NCBI RefSeq assembly: GCF_018390575.1 | Contig: NZ_JAHBCJ010000002.1 | Location: 82,811 to 146,810, forward strand | Length of the DNA stretch: 64,000 nt | Direction of reading: 5' to 3' | Source of the DNA: Bhargavaea massiliensis | Lineage (GTDB): Bacteria > Bacillota > Bacilli > Bacillales_A > Planococcaceae | Shown: piece after piece, positions 1 through 8,153 of the stretch | Layout of the letters: the number at the start of each line of letters is the position of its first letter | Position numbering within the stretch: position 1 is the first letter of the stretch | The notes under the pieces: model-generated | The model's database searches: none | What the model saw: the letters and a program-made list of their open reading frames with translations, nothing else | What the model was told of the DNA's origin: nothing | Position numbers and translations under genes: made by a program

Positions 1-610
1 GCATGGTCAGGCTTTTGACATCTACTGCTGTTTTCTCGCTGACTACATCCGCCAAAATGACATCCCGGAAATAAGCCACGCTCTTTTTTAGCGGCATCTT
101 CAGGATTTTGGTGAGCGCAATCTCGTACATCTGGATGAAATCAGGCTCTGTGTTGCCACGTTTGAGCTCTGCATACGCTTCATAGAACTGGTCCAATTTA
201 TCGGCAAGTTCCAGGAGCCGGCCTTCCAGTGTACCGTCTTTGCCTTCTTTCATGCGATGGAAGAAGACGCTCTGGAATTCTTCAGGAATCTCCCGTGAGA
301 TAAACTTCTCCATCATTTTTTCCTCTACTGTGGCAAGCATCTGCTTGAGTTCCGGGGAGGAATGCTTGACGGGCGTCTTGATGTCTCCGATAAAGACTTC
401 GGCGAAGTCATGGTTAATCGTTTTTTCGTAGAGCGATTTCCAATCCACGTCCGCGCCGCCCATTTCTTCCAGCGTGCCGAAAAACATGGCGTACTGCGCG
501 ACTTTCCATGAGTGTGCGGCCACATTGTGTTCTTCGAACTTGAATTTGCCGGGTGCGCGGATAATCCGCTCCAAATCATTCAGGCTTGTGAAAAAATTAT
601 GGATGCCCAT
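1..610 (-). CDS. HD-domain hydrolase, YfbR/COG1896-like (3' end outside window)
   Basis: Open reading frame translated by hand from the ATG at 610 to the left edge with no stop, so the gene is partial (about 203 codons visible). The start is preceded by AAAGGAGG at good spacing. The protein opens MGIHNFFTSLNDLERI and carries EHNVAAHSWKVAQYAMFF followed by INHDFAEVFIGD, the spaced H...HD pattern of HD phosphohydrolases; a later stretch (LELADKLDQFYEAYAELK) fits the family. Members of this group are metal-dependent 5'-deoxynucleotidases or related nucleotide hydrolases; the exact substrate here is not known. It is separated from the upstream stress gene by a terminator and probably has its own promoter. 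Confidence 0.8.
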   Translation of the reverse strand, partial: MGIHNFFTSLNDLERIIRAPGKFKFEEHNVAAHSWKVAQYAMFFGTLEEMGGADVDWKSLYEKTINHDFAEVFIGDIKTPVKHSSPELKQMLATVEEKMMEKFISREIPEEFQSVFFHRMKEGKDGTLEGRLLELADKLDQFYEAYAELKRGNTEPDFIQMYEIALTKILKMPLKKSVAYFRDVILADVVSEKTAVDVKSLTM

Positions 611-670
611 GCTGCTTCCTCCTTTCTTTGTTTTCGGTCTCTTTTAGTTTATTCTTGCCTGTTTCCGGTA

Positions 671-701
671 TTTAAAAACGCCGCCCTGTCCGGACGGCGT
701 T
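671..701 (-). terminator. Rho-independent terminator of the YflT-like gene
   Basis: Inverted arms AACGCCG (677-683) and CGGCGTT (695-701) form a hairpin. Read on the minus strand it is followed by TTTTTAAA. It lies directly after the stop of the stress gene and before the HD hydrolase. Confidence 0.75.
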
Positions 702-710
702 ATAAGCATT

Positions 711-1043
711 TTATTTGTCCGTTGCGTCCTGCGCGACGATGACGAGGCGTCCTTCGTCCAGAATCTTTTCATACTCGTCCGCTTCCTGTTGTGAAAGTCC
801 GACGCCTTCAAATTCTGAGCGGAGTTCGTCGCCGCGTTTTGCGACAAGGTTCTTCATGCCTTTGAAAAAGCCGGTATCGCTCATGCCTGCTGTTTCTACG
901 TCGAGCGCTTCCGCAATGTCTTTTTCCCGTTCATCATAGTGTGCAAACAGATAAATTTGTTCCTTGTTATATCCCTGTGTGACCAGTTTGTCGATTTCTT
1001 CTCTTGCCTGCACACCGTTCTCAACTGTAAGTACTTTTGCCAT
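711..1043 (-). CDS. General stress protein, YflT / GSP17M family
   Basis: A 110-residue soluble protein beginning MAKVLTVENGVQAREEIDKL, with the segment YNKEQIYLFAHYDEREKDIA and an acidic C-terminal half typical of the YflT general stress family of Bacillales. Biochemical role is unknown. The reading frame extends upstream, but the start at 1043 is preferred because AGGAGGG lies at proper distance and the family begins here. A promoter with sigma-B spacing lies 44-69 bases upstream, in line with the sigma-B control known for YflT in Bacillus subtilis. A terminator follows the stop codon. Confidence 0.85.
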   Translation of the reverse strand: MAKVLTVENGVQAREEIDKLVTQGYNKEQIYLFAHYDEREKDIAEALDVETAGMSDTGFFKGMKNLVAKRGDELRSEFEGVGLSQQEADEYEKILDEGRLVIVAQDATDK

Positions 1044-1086
1044 TACGAATCCCTCCTGATTGTCATTCAAGCGTTCATGATTATCT

Positions 1087-1112
1087 TTACCCGGGCAACT
1101 TGCGGACTAAAC
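1087..1112 (-). promoter_or_regulatory. Sigma-B-type promoter for the YflT-like gene
   Basis: On the minus strand GTTTAG (1107-1112), a 14-base spacer and GGGTAA (1087-1092) match the general-stress consensus GTTTAA-N12/15-GGGTAT. The TAG of the -35 element is also the stop codon of the upstream sigma-factor gene. Confidence 0.7.
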
Positions 1113-1637
1113 AGTGGCCTCACTTTCCAGCATTGCGGTGATCTGCTTCCTGAGCCTGCCCAGAATCCGTTCACGTCGCTTCTTAATACCCGGAACTGAG
1201 ATTCCGGCCAGCCGGGCGCAGTCGGTGTAAGGCATGCGCTCTGCAAAAAGCCGGAACAGTAAGAGCCGGTCATCTTCGGGCAGGGAGGCGAGGGCTTTCC
1301 TAAGCAAGGGAAGCCGGTCATCGGAAGCTTCCAAATCTGCTTCCATTGCCTGCCGGCCTGACAAAGCTTCCAGAATGTCCGAGCCGAAAGCGGAGGCGGC
1401 TTCAGCATGCCGACTTTCTTTTTTTAGTTCATCCAGCATCGCTCCCCGGATCGTCCGGTACGCGAACGGTGCGAAATGCCCACGTCCGCTTTCATACCTC
1501 ACAAAGGCCTGGCAGAGGGCGAGGCGGGCCGCCTGACGGAAGTTATCATGGTCACGGCGTATATTCAGCTGACGGAGCATGGCGGAGATCATCGGTTCAT
1601 ATTGCAGCAGGAAGTCTTCCGTGTTCACGTTTCCCAT
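1107..1637 (-). CDS. Sigma-70 family RNA polymerase sigma factor (orphan)
   Basis: About 176 residues. The N-terminal half (FLLQYEPMISAMLRQL ... FAPFAYRTIRGAMLDELKKE) resembles sigma region 2, and the C-terminal half (ALASLPEDDRLLLFRLFAE, then TDCARLAGISVPGIKKRRER) is a region 4 helix-turn-helix. It is shorter than a housekeeping factor, close to ECF-like or YlaC/SigO-type alternative factors. No anti-sigma gene is adjacent on either side. The start is uncertain: ATG at 1637 (MGNVNTED) has a weak AAAGG, and an ATG at 1673 has none. Regulon unknown. Confidence 0.7.
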   Translation of the reverse strand: MGNVNTEDFLLQYEPMISAMLRQLNIRRDHDNFRQAARLALCQAFVRYESGRGHFAPFAYRTIRGAMLDELKKESRHAEAASAFGSDILEALSGRQAMEADLEASDDRLPLLRKALASLPEDDRLLLFRLFAERMPYTDCARLAGISVPGIKKRRERILGRLRKQITAMLESEATV

Positions 1638-1744
1638 CTCGATCGGCCTTTCAGGCCGTGCACGGCGCAACATTTTTCCCGGGTATGTACAGCCTACTGA
1701 AGCTGCGATGTCTGGTCGAATGGGCCAAACTGATTGTCAAACGC

Positions 1745-1761
1745 TCAAAATCTAATTTTGA
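1745..1761. promoter_or_regulatory. Perfect inverted repeat upstream of the sigma-factor gene
   Basis: TCAAAAT-CTA-ATTTTGA, a 7-bp-arm palindrome in the AT-rich gap between the sigma-factor start and the cupin gene. It could be an operator or a weak hairpin; nothing else was recognised in this gap apart from the candidate promoter at 1888-1912. Confidence 0.3.
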
Positions 1762-1887
1762 AGGCTTCAATTTTTGATTTTAAGGCATCCAAAAACCGAA
1801 AAAGAGTGTTTTATTGTGGAATAAGGCCCATTTAAGGATTGGATAGTCTGGTCAAAATTGAAATTTGGCATGTTAGAAGAAGGATAT

Positions 1888-1912
1888 GGTTAGCAGAGCG
1901 GGAGACGGGTAA
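1888..1912 (+). promoter_or_regulatory. Candidate sigma-B-type promoter for the cupin gene
   Basis: GGTTAG, 13 bases, GGGTAA. The -10 matches well, the -35 only partly. The implied transcript start lies just before 1929, which favours the downstream ATG at 1953 as the translation start. Confidence 0.35.
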
Positions 1913-1952
1913 ATGAAAAAGAGAATGAATGATGGAAGAAAGGGCGGATCAG

Positions 1953-2474
1953 ATGGATATTCAAGTACAATCGTTTTTCCTGAAAGAGGACGGACAGATA
2001 CCGAATAACCCGACACTGCCGGTCATTTTCTACCAGAACGCATTTGATGGGGAGGATGGGGGACGAAGCCCGGAAGAAATCGAGGCGGCGTTCAACAGCC
2101 ACGGATGGACAAACAGCTGGACGGGAGATGTCCTTGACGAACTCCACTACCACTCCAACACACACGAAGTTCTCGGTGTCCGGCGGGGCAGCGGAACCAT
2201 TCTCGCAGGCGGGGACTCCGGCCAGCGTCTCGACGTCAAGCCGGGAGATGTAATTTTGCTTCCTGCCGGTACGGGGCATATGAAAGTGGATTCCACCGAT
2301 GACTTTGAAGTTGTCGGAGCCTATCCGGAAGGTGCGGATCCTAATACGGTTGAGCGTGATCCTGCAAAGGCCGCACAGGCAAAAAATACAATCAGCAATG
2401 TCGGCACCCCGCAACAAGACCCCGTCTTCGGGGAGGACGACCAGAGCCCGATGCGCCATAAGTGGGTCAAATAA
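1953..2474 (+). CDS. Cupin-domain protein, YjlB family
   Basis: A 173-residue single-domain cupin. The motif LHYHSNTHEVLGV supplies the metal-binding histidines of cupin motif 1, and KPGDVILLPAGTGHMKV is motif 2 with its histidine. The overall layout and the tail (DQSPMRHKWVK) fit the YjlB family of Bacillus, whose function is not established. The ATG at 1953 (MDIQVQSF) is preferred over 1929 because AAGGGCGG precedes it and the candidate promoter would leave almost no leader for 1929. It appears monocistronic. Confidence 0.8.
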   Translation: MDIQVQSFFLKEDGQIPNNPTLPVIFYQNAFDGEDGGRSPEEIEAAFNSHGWTNSWTGDVLDELHYHSNTHEVLGVRRGSGTILAGGDSGQRLDVKPGDVILLPAGTGHMKVDSTDDFEVVGAYPEGADPNTVERDPAKAAQAKNTISNVGTPQQDPVFGEDDQSPMRHKWVK

Positions 2475-2590
2475 ACAGCGTTGCGCAAGCTTCCGCATAC
2501 AGCGGAAGCTTTTCTTGTTCGTGCGCAAGGTGAAGTGAATATGAAAAAGACTTATAATAGGAGAAAAGGACATGTGAAGGGGGGAGTATC

Positions 2591-3247
2591 ATGGAGGAAC
2601 GGGACAAGCAGACAGCCGGGCCTTACCCGGACTGGCCGGAAGCAGGCTCGTGGATGGCCCGGCGCAAAAAACGTACGGAAATATTGGATTATTATTATCC
2701 GAAAGGACAATATGAGAAAGAAGCACGGCGTGAGATGTCGGCCGTGCTGGTGGAATTTGAAGAGAAGTTCAGACGCTGGTACCCGGCCCTGCCGGACTCC
2801 GGCTACTCTGCCCTACACCAAGGAAAGCCCCGGCGACACAGCCGCGGCGAGGACATACGCGAAGCGGTTAAGCTGTACCGTGCAAAAAATGTCGGTTACG
2901 GGAAGCTAAGCCGGATTCATGATGCACTCGATCTTTATTACCTGATGGAAGCCCAGTCCGGTTATTACAAGCAGGAGATCGATAAAGCGGCACAGGCGCA
3001 GAAGTGGATCGGAGAAGATCATTTTAGCGGATTTTTCCCCCAGGTTGCCGAGTGCATGCAAGAACGGCTGAGAGGACTCGTGAGGAGCGGGTTTGATACG
3101 CTTCTGGAACTGCAGGAACGCCAGCGCCAGGCAGAACAGACGGTACAGCGTCTGGTGGAAGGAAAAGGAGCACTCTGGGCCCGTGCAGCCGAGCTCGCCA
3201 GCGACCTTCTCATGTATCCGGTCAGGCAGATGGGGAAGAAGAAGTAA
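2591..3247 (+). CDS. Hypothetical soluble protein, unrecognised
   Basis: A 218-residue charged protein with a strong GGGGGGA ribosome site and ATG start. No signal peptide or membrane segment is visible. It is rich in Lys/Arg/Glu and aromatic residues (EILDYYYPKGQYEKEARRE near residue 35) and has a heptad-like helix near the end (LLELQERQRQAEQTVQRL). I do not recognise a family. It stands alone between the cupin gene and a structured repeat that may end its transcript. Its consistent frame, ribosome site and codon use argue that it is a real gene. Confidence 0.7.
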   Translation: MEERDKQTAGPYPDWPEAGSWMARRKKRTEILDYYYPKGQYEKEARREMSAVLVEFEEKFRRWYPALPDSGYSALHQGKPRRHSRGEDIREAVKLYRAKNVGYGKLSRIHDALDLYYLMEAQSGYYKQEIDKAAQAQKWIGEDHFSGFFPQVAECMQERLRGLVRSGFDTLLELQERQRQAEQTVQRLVEGKGALWARAAELASDLLMYPVRQMGKKK

Positions 3248-3297
3248 CTTACATGATGCTGAAATTCGTGGAGTACAACATCATGAGGATTAAAAAA

Positions 3298-3485
3298 CGG
3301 GGCTGTCCAAAAAACTGAATTCAGCCCGACAAATAGCAAATGGCACGGACGCCGGGAGACACCTGCGGGAAAAGCCGGGCTGTCGAGACCCGCTTCACGC
3401 GGGGCTCGGCGCCGGCCCGCGGTAAGCGACCAGAGTCCGTGCCGTTTGCTTTTTCACATTAATACTTACTTTCTGGACAGCCCCG
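3298..3485. repeat. Nested inverted-repeat intergenic element (copy A)
   Basis: Outer arms CGGGGCTGTCCA (3298-3309) and TGGACAGCCCCG (3474-3485) are perfect complements. Inside them GCAAATGGCACGGAC (3336-3350) pairs with GTCCGTGCCGTTTGC (3435-3449) with one mismatch. The core contains ACACCTGCGGGAAAAGCCGG, resembling the intergenic elements at 32397 and 45117. It lies between convergent genes and may end transcription from both sides. Confidence 0.65.
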
Positions 3486-3488
3486 TCA

Positions 3489-4646
3489 TTATTGCCCATA
3501 GATCCGGTCGATCAGCTTTCGGCTGGACCGGCCATCTGAGAACTCATTCCACTCCGAGTTGAATTGATCAATGCGATTGTACTCAATGGCAGGATCATTG
3601 ATATGCATGATGAGATCCTGCGTAGTCTTCGCAATGGGACCCGGGAAGAAATCGGGTGATTCTGCCCAGATCCCCGTTTTTTTCGAGTACGCTTCCAGGT
3701 CATGCAGGTAGAAAATTATCTTGCGGCGCAGCAGGGCATATTCGAACGGAAGTGAGGAATAATCGGTCACAAGAATGTCTGCAGCTGCCAGCAGTTCATT
3801 TACGTTTGGGTATGCTCCGACATCTACTAGCCGGGGGTGTTCAGGCAACGAGGAGATCCCCCTAACAGCAGGGTGCAGTCTGATCATTACGACGAAGTCA
3901 TCGGGTATACCGGCCAGCAATTCCCCTATATCCAAGGGGATGTATTGATCATCGAGCTGATCTTTCCGGAATGTCGGTGCATAAAGAACAATTTTCTTTC
4001 CGCGTACCGCCGGATATCTATGTAAAACGTTTTCTGCCCCTCCGGCTACTGCGGCCGGGTCAAAATAAAAGTCTGTCATCGGAACCCCGGTAGGGAGGAA
4101 GTGGCCGTCGCCAATATTAAACGATGACATAAAGATGGATTTCATCTTTTTCGAACCGACAGGAATCTGGCAAAAACGGTCATACACAGACTGAAAGCGT
4201 CTTTGTGCCCTCCGGCTTCTCTTGGCTGTTTCGGGGTCTGTCCAACCAAAACGCTTAACGGCCCCTGCTGCATGCCATAATTGAACCGGCTCGACGCCTC
4301 TTCGGAAGCGCAGTCCCGATAAGATTCCAACGTAATTGTCGATAAAGACATATTTGGCTGTCGCCAAATGATAAATCGACATCATCATGTGCCGTATATT
4401 ACCGGTCTCGAACGTGTAGACTTTCTTCCGAGCCGGAGCCGTATCGGAAAAATCAATTCGGCATCGCGAATCATTCAAAAAAATGACCGGCTGGTTATCT
4501 GTCTTTCCAAGCTCATTCGCCACATACCAGGCATTATTGCCGAAAGAAGAGAGGAAGACCGTTTTCTTTCGCAAGGGAAAGAGCTTAAAAAACGAGAAAA
4601 ACAAGGAAACCAATCGAACATAAAGGGATATTAGAATATCCTTCAT
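3489..4646 (-). CDS. tagB: Teichoic acid primase, CDP-glycerol glycerophosphotransferase family (TagB-like)
   Basis: A 385-residue protein with an N-terminal hydrophobic/basic membrane-association segment (ILISLYVRLVSLFFSFFKLF). It has the glycerophosphotransferase motifs QLWHAAGAVKRFG near residue 120, VLYAPTFRKDQ near 220 and TDYSSLPFEYALL near 290. TagB-type enzymes transfer the first glycerol phosphate from CDP-glycerol to the lipid-linked ManNAc-GlcNAc disaccharide at the inner membrane face. The length and the WHAAGAVK variant favour TagB over the polymerase. The start overlaps the tagD stop by 4 bases (ATGA), so the two are translationally coupled. Confidence 0.85.
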   Translation of the reverse strand: MKDILISLYVRLVSLFFSFFKLFPLRKKTVFLSSFGNNAWYVANELGKTDNQPVIFLNDSRCRIDFSDTAPARKKVYTFETGNIRHMMMSIYHLATAKYVFIDNYVGILSGLRFRRGVEPVQLWHAAGAVKRFGWTDPETAKRSRRAQRRFQSVYDRFCQIPVGSKKMKSIFMSSFNIGDGHFLPTGVPMTDFYFDPAAVAGGAENVLHRYPAVRGKKIVLYAPTFRKDQLDDQYIPLDIGELLAGIPDDFVVMIRLHPAVRGISSLPEHPRLVDVGAYPNVNELLAAADILVTDYSSLPFEYALLRRKIIFYLHDLEAYSKKTGIWAESPDFFPGPIAKTTQDLIMHINDPAIEYNRIDQFNSEWNEFSDGRSSRKLIDRIYGQ

Positions 4647-5038
4647 TTTGCTCTGTCTTTTAGGTCCTCTTTAATTTTGGTAGATGAAATGCCTTCTGTG
4701 CGCGGAAGATAAATGACCTCGCAATGTTCGGCGAGTTCGTCAAATTTCCCTTCCCAGTCAGAGCCCATAACGAAAACATCGATATCATGATCGCGGATGT
4801 CCTCTACTTTCTGGCCCCAGTGCGATTCTGGAATCACTTCATCGACATATCGGATGGCTTCGAGGATCATTTTTCGTTCCTCAAAGGGATAATATGCTTT
4901 TTTTCCTTTGATGGCATTGAATTCGTCAGTGGAAACGCCCACAATCAGATAATCCCCGTATTCCTTCGCCCTGCGGAGTATGTTAATGTGGCCGTGGTGA
5001 ATGAGGTCGAACGTTCCGTAAGTAATGACTCGTTTCAT
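4643..5038 (-). CDS. tagD: Glycerol-3-phosphate cytidylyltransferase
   Basis: A 131-residue protein with all nucleotidyltransferase marks: TYGTFDLIHHGHINILRRA (the HxGH site) near residues 5-23, and RTEGISSTKIKEDL near the C terminus (RTEGISST motif). It makes CDP-glycerol from CTP and sn-glycerol-3-phosphate, the donor for poly(glycerol phosphate) wall teichoic acid. ATG at 5038 is chosen because it gives the usual family length and has AGGAG upstream; the longer frame would use an upstream TTG overlapping that site. First gene of the tagD-tagB unit. Confidence 0.95.
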   Translation of the reverse strand: MKRVITYGTFDLIHHGHINILRRAKEYGDYLIVGVSTDEFNAIKGKKAYYPFEERKMILEAIRYVDEVIPESHWGQKVEDIRDHDIDVFVMGSDWEGKFDELAEHCEVIYLPRTEGISSTKIKEDLKDRAK

Positions 5039-5090
5039 TGTTTGACATCTCCTCAATCTGGGTCAGGATCGTATTCCTGATAATAATAAA

Positions 5091-5121
5091 ATGTTGAATC
5101 GTATGTTATTATATACAACAT
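5091..5121. promoter_or_regulatory. Inverted repeat in the divergent tag promoter region
   Basis: ATGTTG (5091-5096) and CAACAT (5116-5121) flank an AT-rich stretch containing TATATAATA on the minus strand. It sits between tagD and the divergent transferase gene, where both promoters must lie. Operator function is only inferred. Confidence 0.35.
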
Positions 5122-5213
5122 GTTCTTAAAAAAATAGCGCTGAACTTGAAGCGTGCCAATATGAAACCTATTTGTAATAGGAATGCAATCAACTTCAAAG
5201 GGTGATAGGTTCC

Positions 5214-6398
5214 ATGTCCGTTTTGCACAAAATAAAGAAGAGTGCTCTTCCGAAGCGGATTTTCCGCGTCGCTTTCAGGGTGATGGGGCTTTTGCCGAGA
5301 AAAAAGAAAACCGTGTTTTTTGAGAGTTTCCATGCCAGGCAGTATAGCGATAGCCCGCGGGCCATTTATGAATATATGCGAAAGCATTATCCGGAGTATC
5401 GGCTTGTCTGGAGTATCGATAAACGCTCAACGGAACTTTTTGAAAGGCACGGCGTTCCGTATGTGAAGCGGTTCACTCCAAAGTGGTTCATGGAATTTCC
5501 GCGGGCAAAATATTGGGTGAACAATGTCCGCCTGCCCGGCTGGATGCCGAAGCCGCCGGGCACGATTTATGTGCAGACCTGGCACGGAACACCGCTGAAA
5601 AAGCTGGGTTTAGATATTGAGACTGTTCATATGCCGGGAACTGATACAGGCAACTATCGCCGGAACTTCCTCAATGAGTCTTCAAAATGGGATTTTCTTG
5701 TGTCCCCGAATCCTTACTCGACGAAGATCTTCAAGCGGGCATTCGGATTTAAGGGGAAGGTCATCGAATCCGGCTACCCCCGAAATGATCTCCTCACAAA
5801 TTTCGCTGAATTGGACGTTCGTTCAGTGAGGGAGGCACTTGGGATCCCTGATGGGAAAAAAGTGATGCTGTATGCACCGACTTGGAGAGACCACGAGTTT
5901 TATGAAAAAGGGAAATACAAATTCGATTTTCAATTTGACCTGGAAAAATGGAAAGACCAATTTTCGGATGAATGGGTCCTTTTGACAAGAATGCATTACC
6001 TGATTGCCGAGAACTTTGATTTTTCGGGATACGATGGGGCAGTTATTGACGTATCTCATTACCCGGATATCCGAGATCTCTATATCGCGTCCGATTTGTT
6101 GATTACGGATTATTCCTCCGTGTTTTTCGATTACTCTGTCCTCGGAAGACCCATCATTTTCTATATGTACGACCTGGATCAGTACCGGGACCAACTAAGA
6201 GGTTTTTATTTCGCTATAGAGGAAGAAGCCCCGGGACCTATCGTCCGCACTGAAGGGGAACTGTTTGACGTGATCCGCAATATCAGACAGCTGCAGCCGG
6301 AGAAAAGTGAAGCCTATCGCAAATTCCAACAAACGTTCACTTCACTGGAGGATGGCCATGCGGCAGAGCGCGTAGTCAACACCTTCCTTGGGACGTGA
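5214..6398 (+). CDS. CDP-glycerol glycerophosphotransferase (TagF/TarF-like)
   Basis: A 394-residue protein of the same superfamily as TagB but with the TagF-type motifs VQTWHGTPLKKLG (about residue 120), MLYAPTWRDHEF (about 220) and TDYSSVFFDYSVLGRPI (about 300). It is about half the length of two-domain Bacillus subtilis TagF and closer to monofunctional TarF. It therefore adds glycerol phosphate, either as polymerase or as a second priming enzyme; sequence alone does not decide. GTG at 5202 is also in frame, but ATG at 5214 is better spaced from AAAGGGTGATAGG. It heads the plus-strand unit with tagG and tagH. Confidence 0.85.
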   Translation: MSVLHKIKKSALPKRIFRVAFRVMGLLPRKKKTVFFESFHARQYSDSPRAIYEYMRKHYPEYRLVWSIDKRSTELFERHGVPYVKRFTPKWFMEFPRAKYWVNNVRLPGWMPKPPGTIYVQTWHGTPLKKLGLDIETVHMPGTDTGNYRRNFLNESSKWDFLVSPNPYSTKIFKRAFGFKGKVIESGYPRNDLLTNFAELDVRSVREALGIPDGKKVMLYAPTWRDHEFYEKGKYKFDFQFDLEKWKDQFSDEWVLLTRMHYLIAENFDFSGYDGAVIDVSHYPDIRDLYIASDLLITDYSSVFFDYSVLGRPIIFYMYDLDQYRDQLRGFYFAIEEEAPGPIVRTEGELFDVIRNIRQLQPEKSEAYRKFQQTFTSLEDGHAAERVVNTFLGT

Positions 6399-6423
6399 CA
6401 TTAATTATGTAGGAGCAACCACT

Positions 6424-7230
6424 ATGAAATCTGCTTTAACAGTTTTAAACGAACAGATCCGAAACTTCTTCCTGGCCCGCCGGCTGTCGCTTTATGAATT
6501 CAGGAGTGCAGCCACAGGCAGCTATTTGGGAGCTGCTTGGGAGGTTATCAATCCGGCTATCCAGATTATGATCTATTGGTTCGTGTTCGGCTTCGGAATT
6601 CGTCAACGGGAACCAATCGGTGATATACCATACTTTCAATGGATGTTCTCAGGGATTCTCGTCTGGTTCTTTATTAACCAGGGGATTATGAGGGGAACCA
6701 AGTCGGTCTATTCCAAAATTAAAATGCTCTCGAAAATGAACTTCCCGATGAGCGTGATTCCCAGTTACGTAATCTTGGCACAGTTTTACCCGCATCTGAT
6801 TCTGCTGGGGCTGGGCATTATTATTCTGCAGTTCACAGGATATCCGGTCTCGGTGTATTATTTGCAATTACCGCTATATACGGCCATTCTGCTGATTCTT
6901 CTTTTAGGAATGACATTGATCACTTCGACACTTGCGACAATCGTGCGTGATGTCCAGATGCTGCTGCAGTCCATTATGAGAATGCTGCTTTATTTGTCTC
7001 CAATTTTGTGGCCGCCAAGCTTGCTGCCGGAATCTTGGCAGACAGCAGTCAAAATCAATCCGTTCTATTATATTGTAGAAGGTTACCGATATTCGCTGTT
7101 AGGAGAAGGTTGGTATTTCCTTGAGAATCCGGTTTATACGGCATACATGGTGGGTGTGGTATTGATTCTGTTCATGATCGGTTCTGCTCTTCATGTGAAA
7201 TTCCGGAGTCAGTTTATTGACTTCCTGTAA
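6424..7230 (+). CDS. tagG: Teichoic acid ABC exporter, permease subunit
   Basis: A 268-residue ABC-2 type permease with about six hydrophobic helices. The cytoplasmic N terminus (IRNFFLARRLSLYEFRS) and YLGAAWEVINPAIQ before the first helix are typical of TagG, as is FYYIVEGYRYSLLGEGW before the last. With TagH it flips completed teichoic acid across the cytoplasmic membrane. ATG at 6424 is preferred because TAGGAG precedes it; the upstream ATG at 6388 overlaps the preceding gene and lacks a ribosome site. Confidence 0.92.
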   Translation: MKSALTVLNEQIRNFFLARRLSLYEFRSAATGSYLGAAWEVINPAIQIMIYWFVFGFGIRQREPIGDIPYFQWMFSGILVWFFINQGIMRGTKSVYSKIKMLSKMNFPMSVIPSYVILAQFYPHLILLGLGIIILQFTGYPVSVYYLQLPLYTAILLILLLGMTLITSTLATIVRDVQMLLQSIMRMLLYLSPILWPPSLLPESWQTAVKINPFYYIVEGYRYSLLGEGWYFLENPVYTAYMVGVVLILFMIGSALHVKFRSQFIDFL

Positions 7231-7247
7231 TGAAAGTTGGGAAAACA

Positions 7248-8069
7248 ATGTCCAAAGCAGTCATTGTAAAAGATGTGAGCAAGCGCTACAAACTGTATAA
7301 GAAGAATTCCGAACGAATCCTGGATCTGCTTTTGCCGTGGAAAGATTTTGGAGAGGACTTTTATGCATTAAACGGAGTTTCTCTCGAAGTGGAACACGGG
7401 GAGATTGTCGGGTTCATCGGCATCAACGGTTCCGGCAAATCGACGCTGTCAAATATCATTGCCGGCATCATTCCGCCAACTTCCGGTGAGATTATTGCGA
7501 ATGGGAGTATTTCCTTAATCGCCGTTAATGCCGGATTGGATAATAACCTGACCGGACGCCAGAATATTGAACTTAAACTGCTTATGCTCGGATTCACCAA
7601 GGCAGAGATTGATGCAATGGAAGAGGAGATCATCGAATTTGCCGAGATTGAGAAATTTATCGACCAGCCGGTGAAGTCCTATTCGAGCGGGATGAAGTCC
7701 CGTTTGGGCTTTTCCATCTCGGTCCGCGTGAACCCGGACATCCTCATTGTCGACGAGGCATTGTCTGTAGGGGACAAAGCTTTTTCAGAAAAGAGTCTTG
7801 CAAAGATGATGGAGTTCAAAGAACGGGGTAAGACGATGTTCTTTGTCAGCCACTCATTAGGGCAGATGAGAAAGTTCTGCGATCGGATTGTGTGGCTGGA
7901 GTACGGAACAATCCGGGAAATCGGGGAGACCGAAGAAGTGTTGAAGCATTATGATGAGTTCATGAAGGACTATCAGAAAATGTCCAAAAAGGAACGCAAC
8001 CGGTATAGGGAAGATGTGCTGGCCAAGCTCAGGAAAACGGGCGGTAATCAGGAGTCTGCGGCTCAATGA
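7248..8069 (+). CDS. tagH: Teichoic acid ABC exporter, ATP-binding subunit
   Basis: A 273-residue ATPase: Walker A GINGSGKSTLSNI, signature SSGMKSRLGF (the TagH/polysaccharide-exporter variant) and Walker B ILIVDEALSVGD. It lacks the long C-terminal extension seen in some TagH proteins. It energises teichoic acid export with TagG. An in-frame ATG at 7230 overlaps the tagG stop; the start at 7248 aligns with the family N terminus (KDVSKRYKLYKK). A strong terminator follows. Confidence 0.9.
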   Translation: MSKAVIVKDVSKRYKLYKKNSERILDLLLPWKDFGEDFYALNGVSLEVEHGEIVGFIGINGSGKSTLSNIIAGIIPPTSGEIIANGSISLIAVNAGLDNNLTGRQNIELKLLMLGFTKAEIDAMEEEIIEFAEIEKFIDQPVKSYSSGMKSRLGFSISVRVNPDILIVDEALSVGDKAFSEKSLAKMMEFKERGKTMFFVSHSLGQMRKFCDRIVWLEYGTIREIGETEEVLKHYDEFMKDYQKMSKKERNRYREDVLAKLRKTGGNQESAAQ

Positions 8070-8097
8070 CCGGGTGTTCATGAATTCGAGATTAACT

Positions 8098-8145
8098 AAA
8101 AGCAGTGGATCAGGTCGCGGATAGCGATCAGGCCACTGCTTTTTA
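8098..8145 (+). terminator. Rho-independent terminator of the tag operon
   Basis: AAAGCAGTGG (8098-8107) pairs with CCACTGCTTT (8133-8142) and is followed by a T run. It lies between convergent tagH and the GTPase gene. Confidence 0.8.
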
Positions 8146-8153
8146 TAATACAC

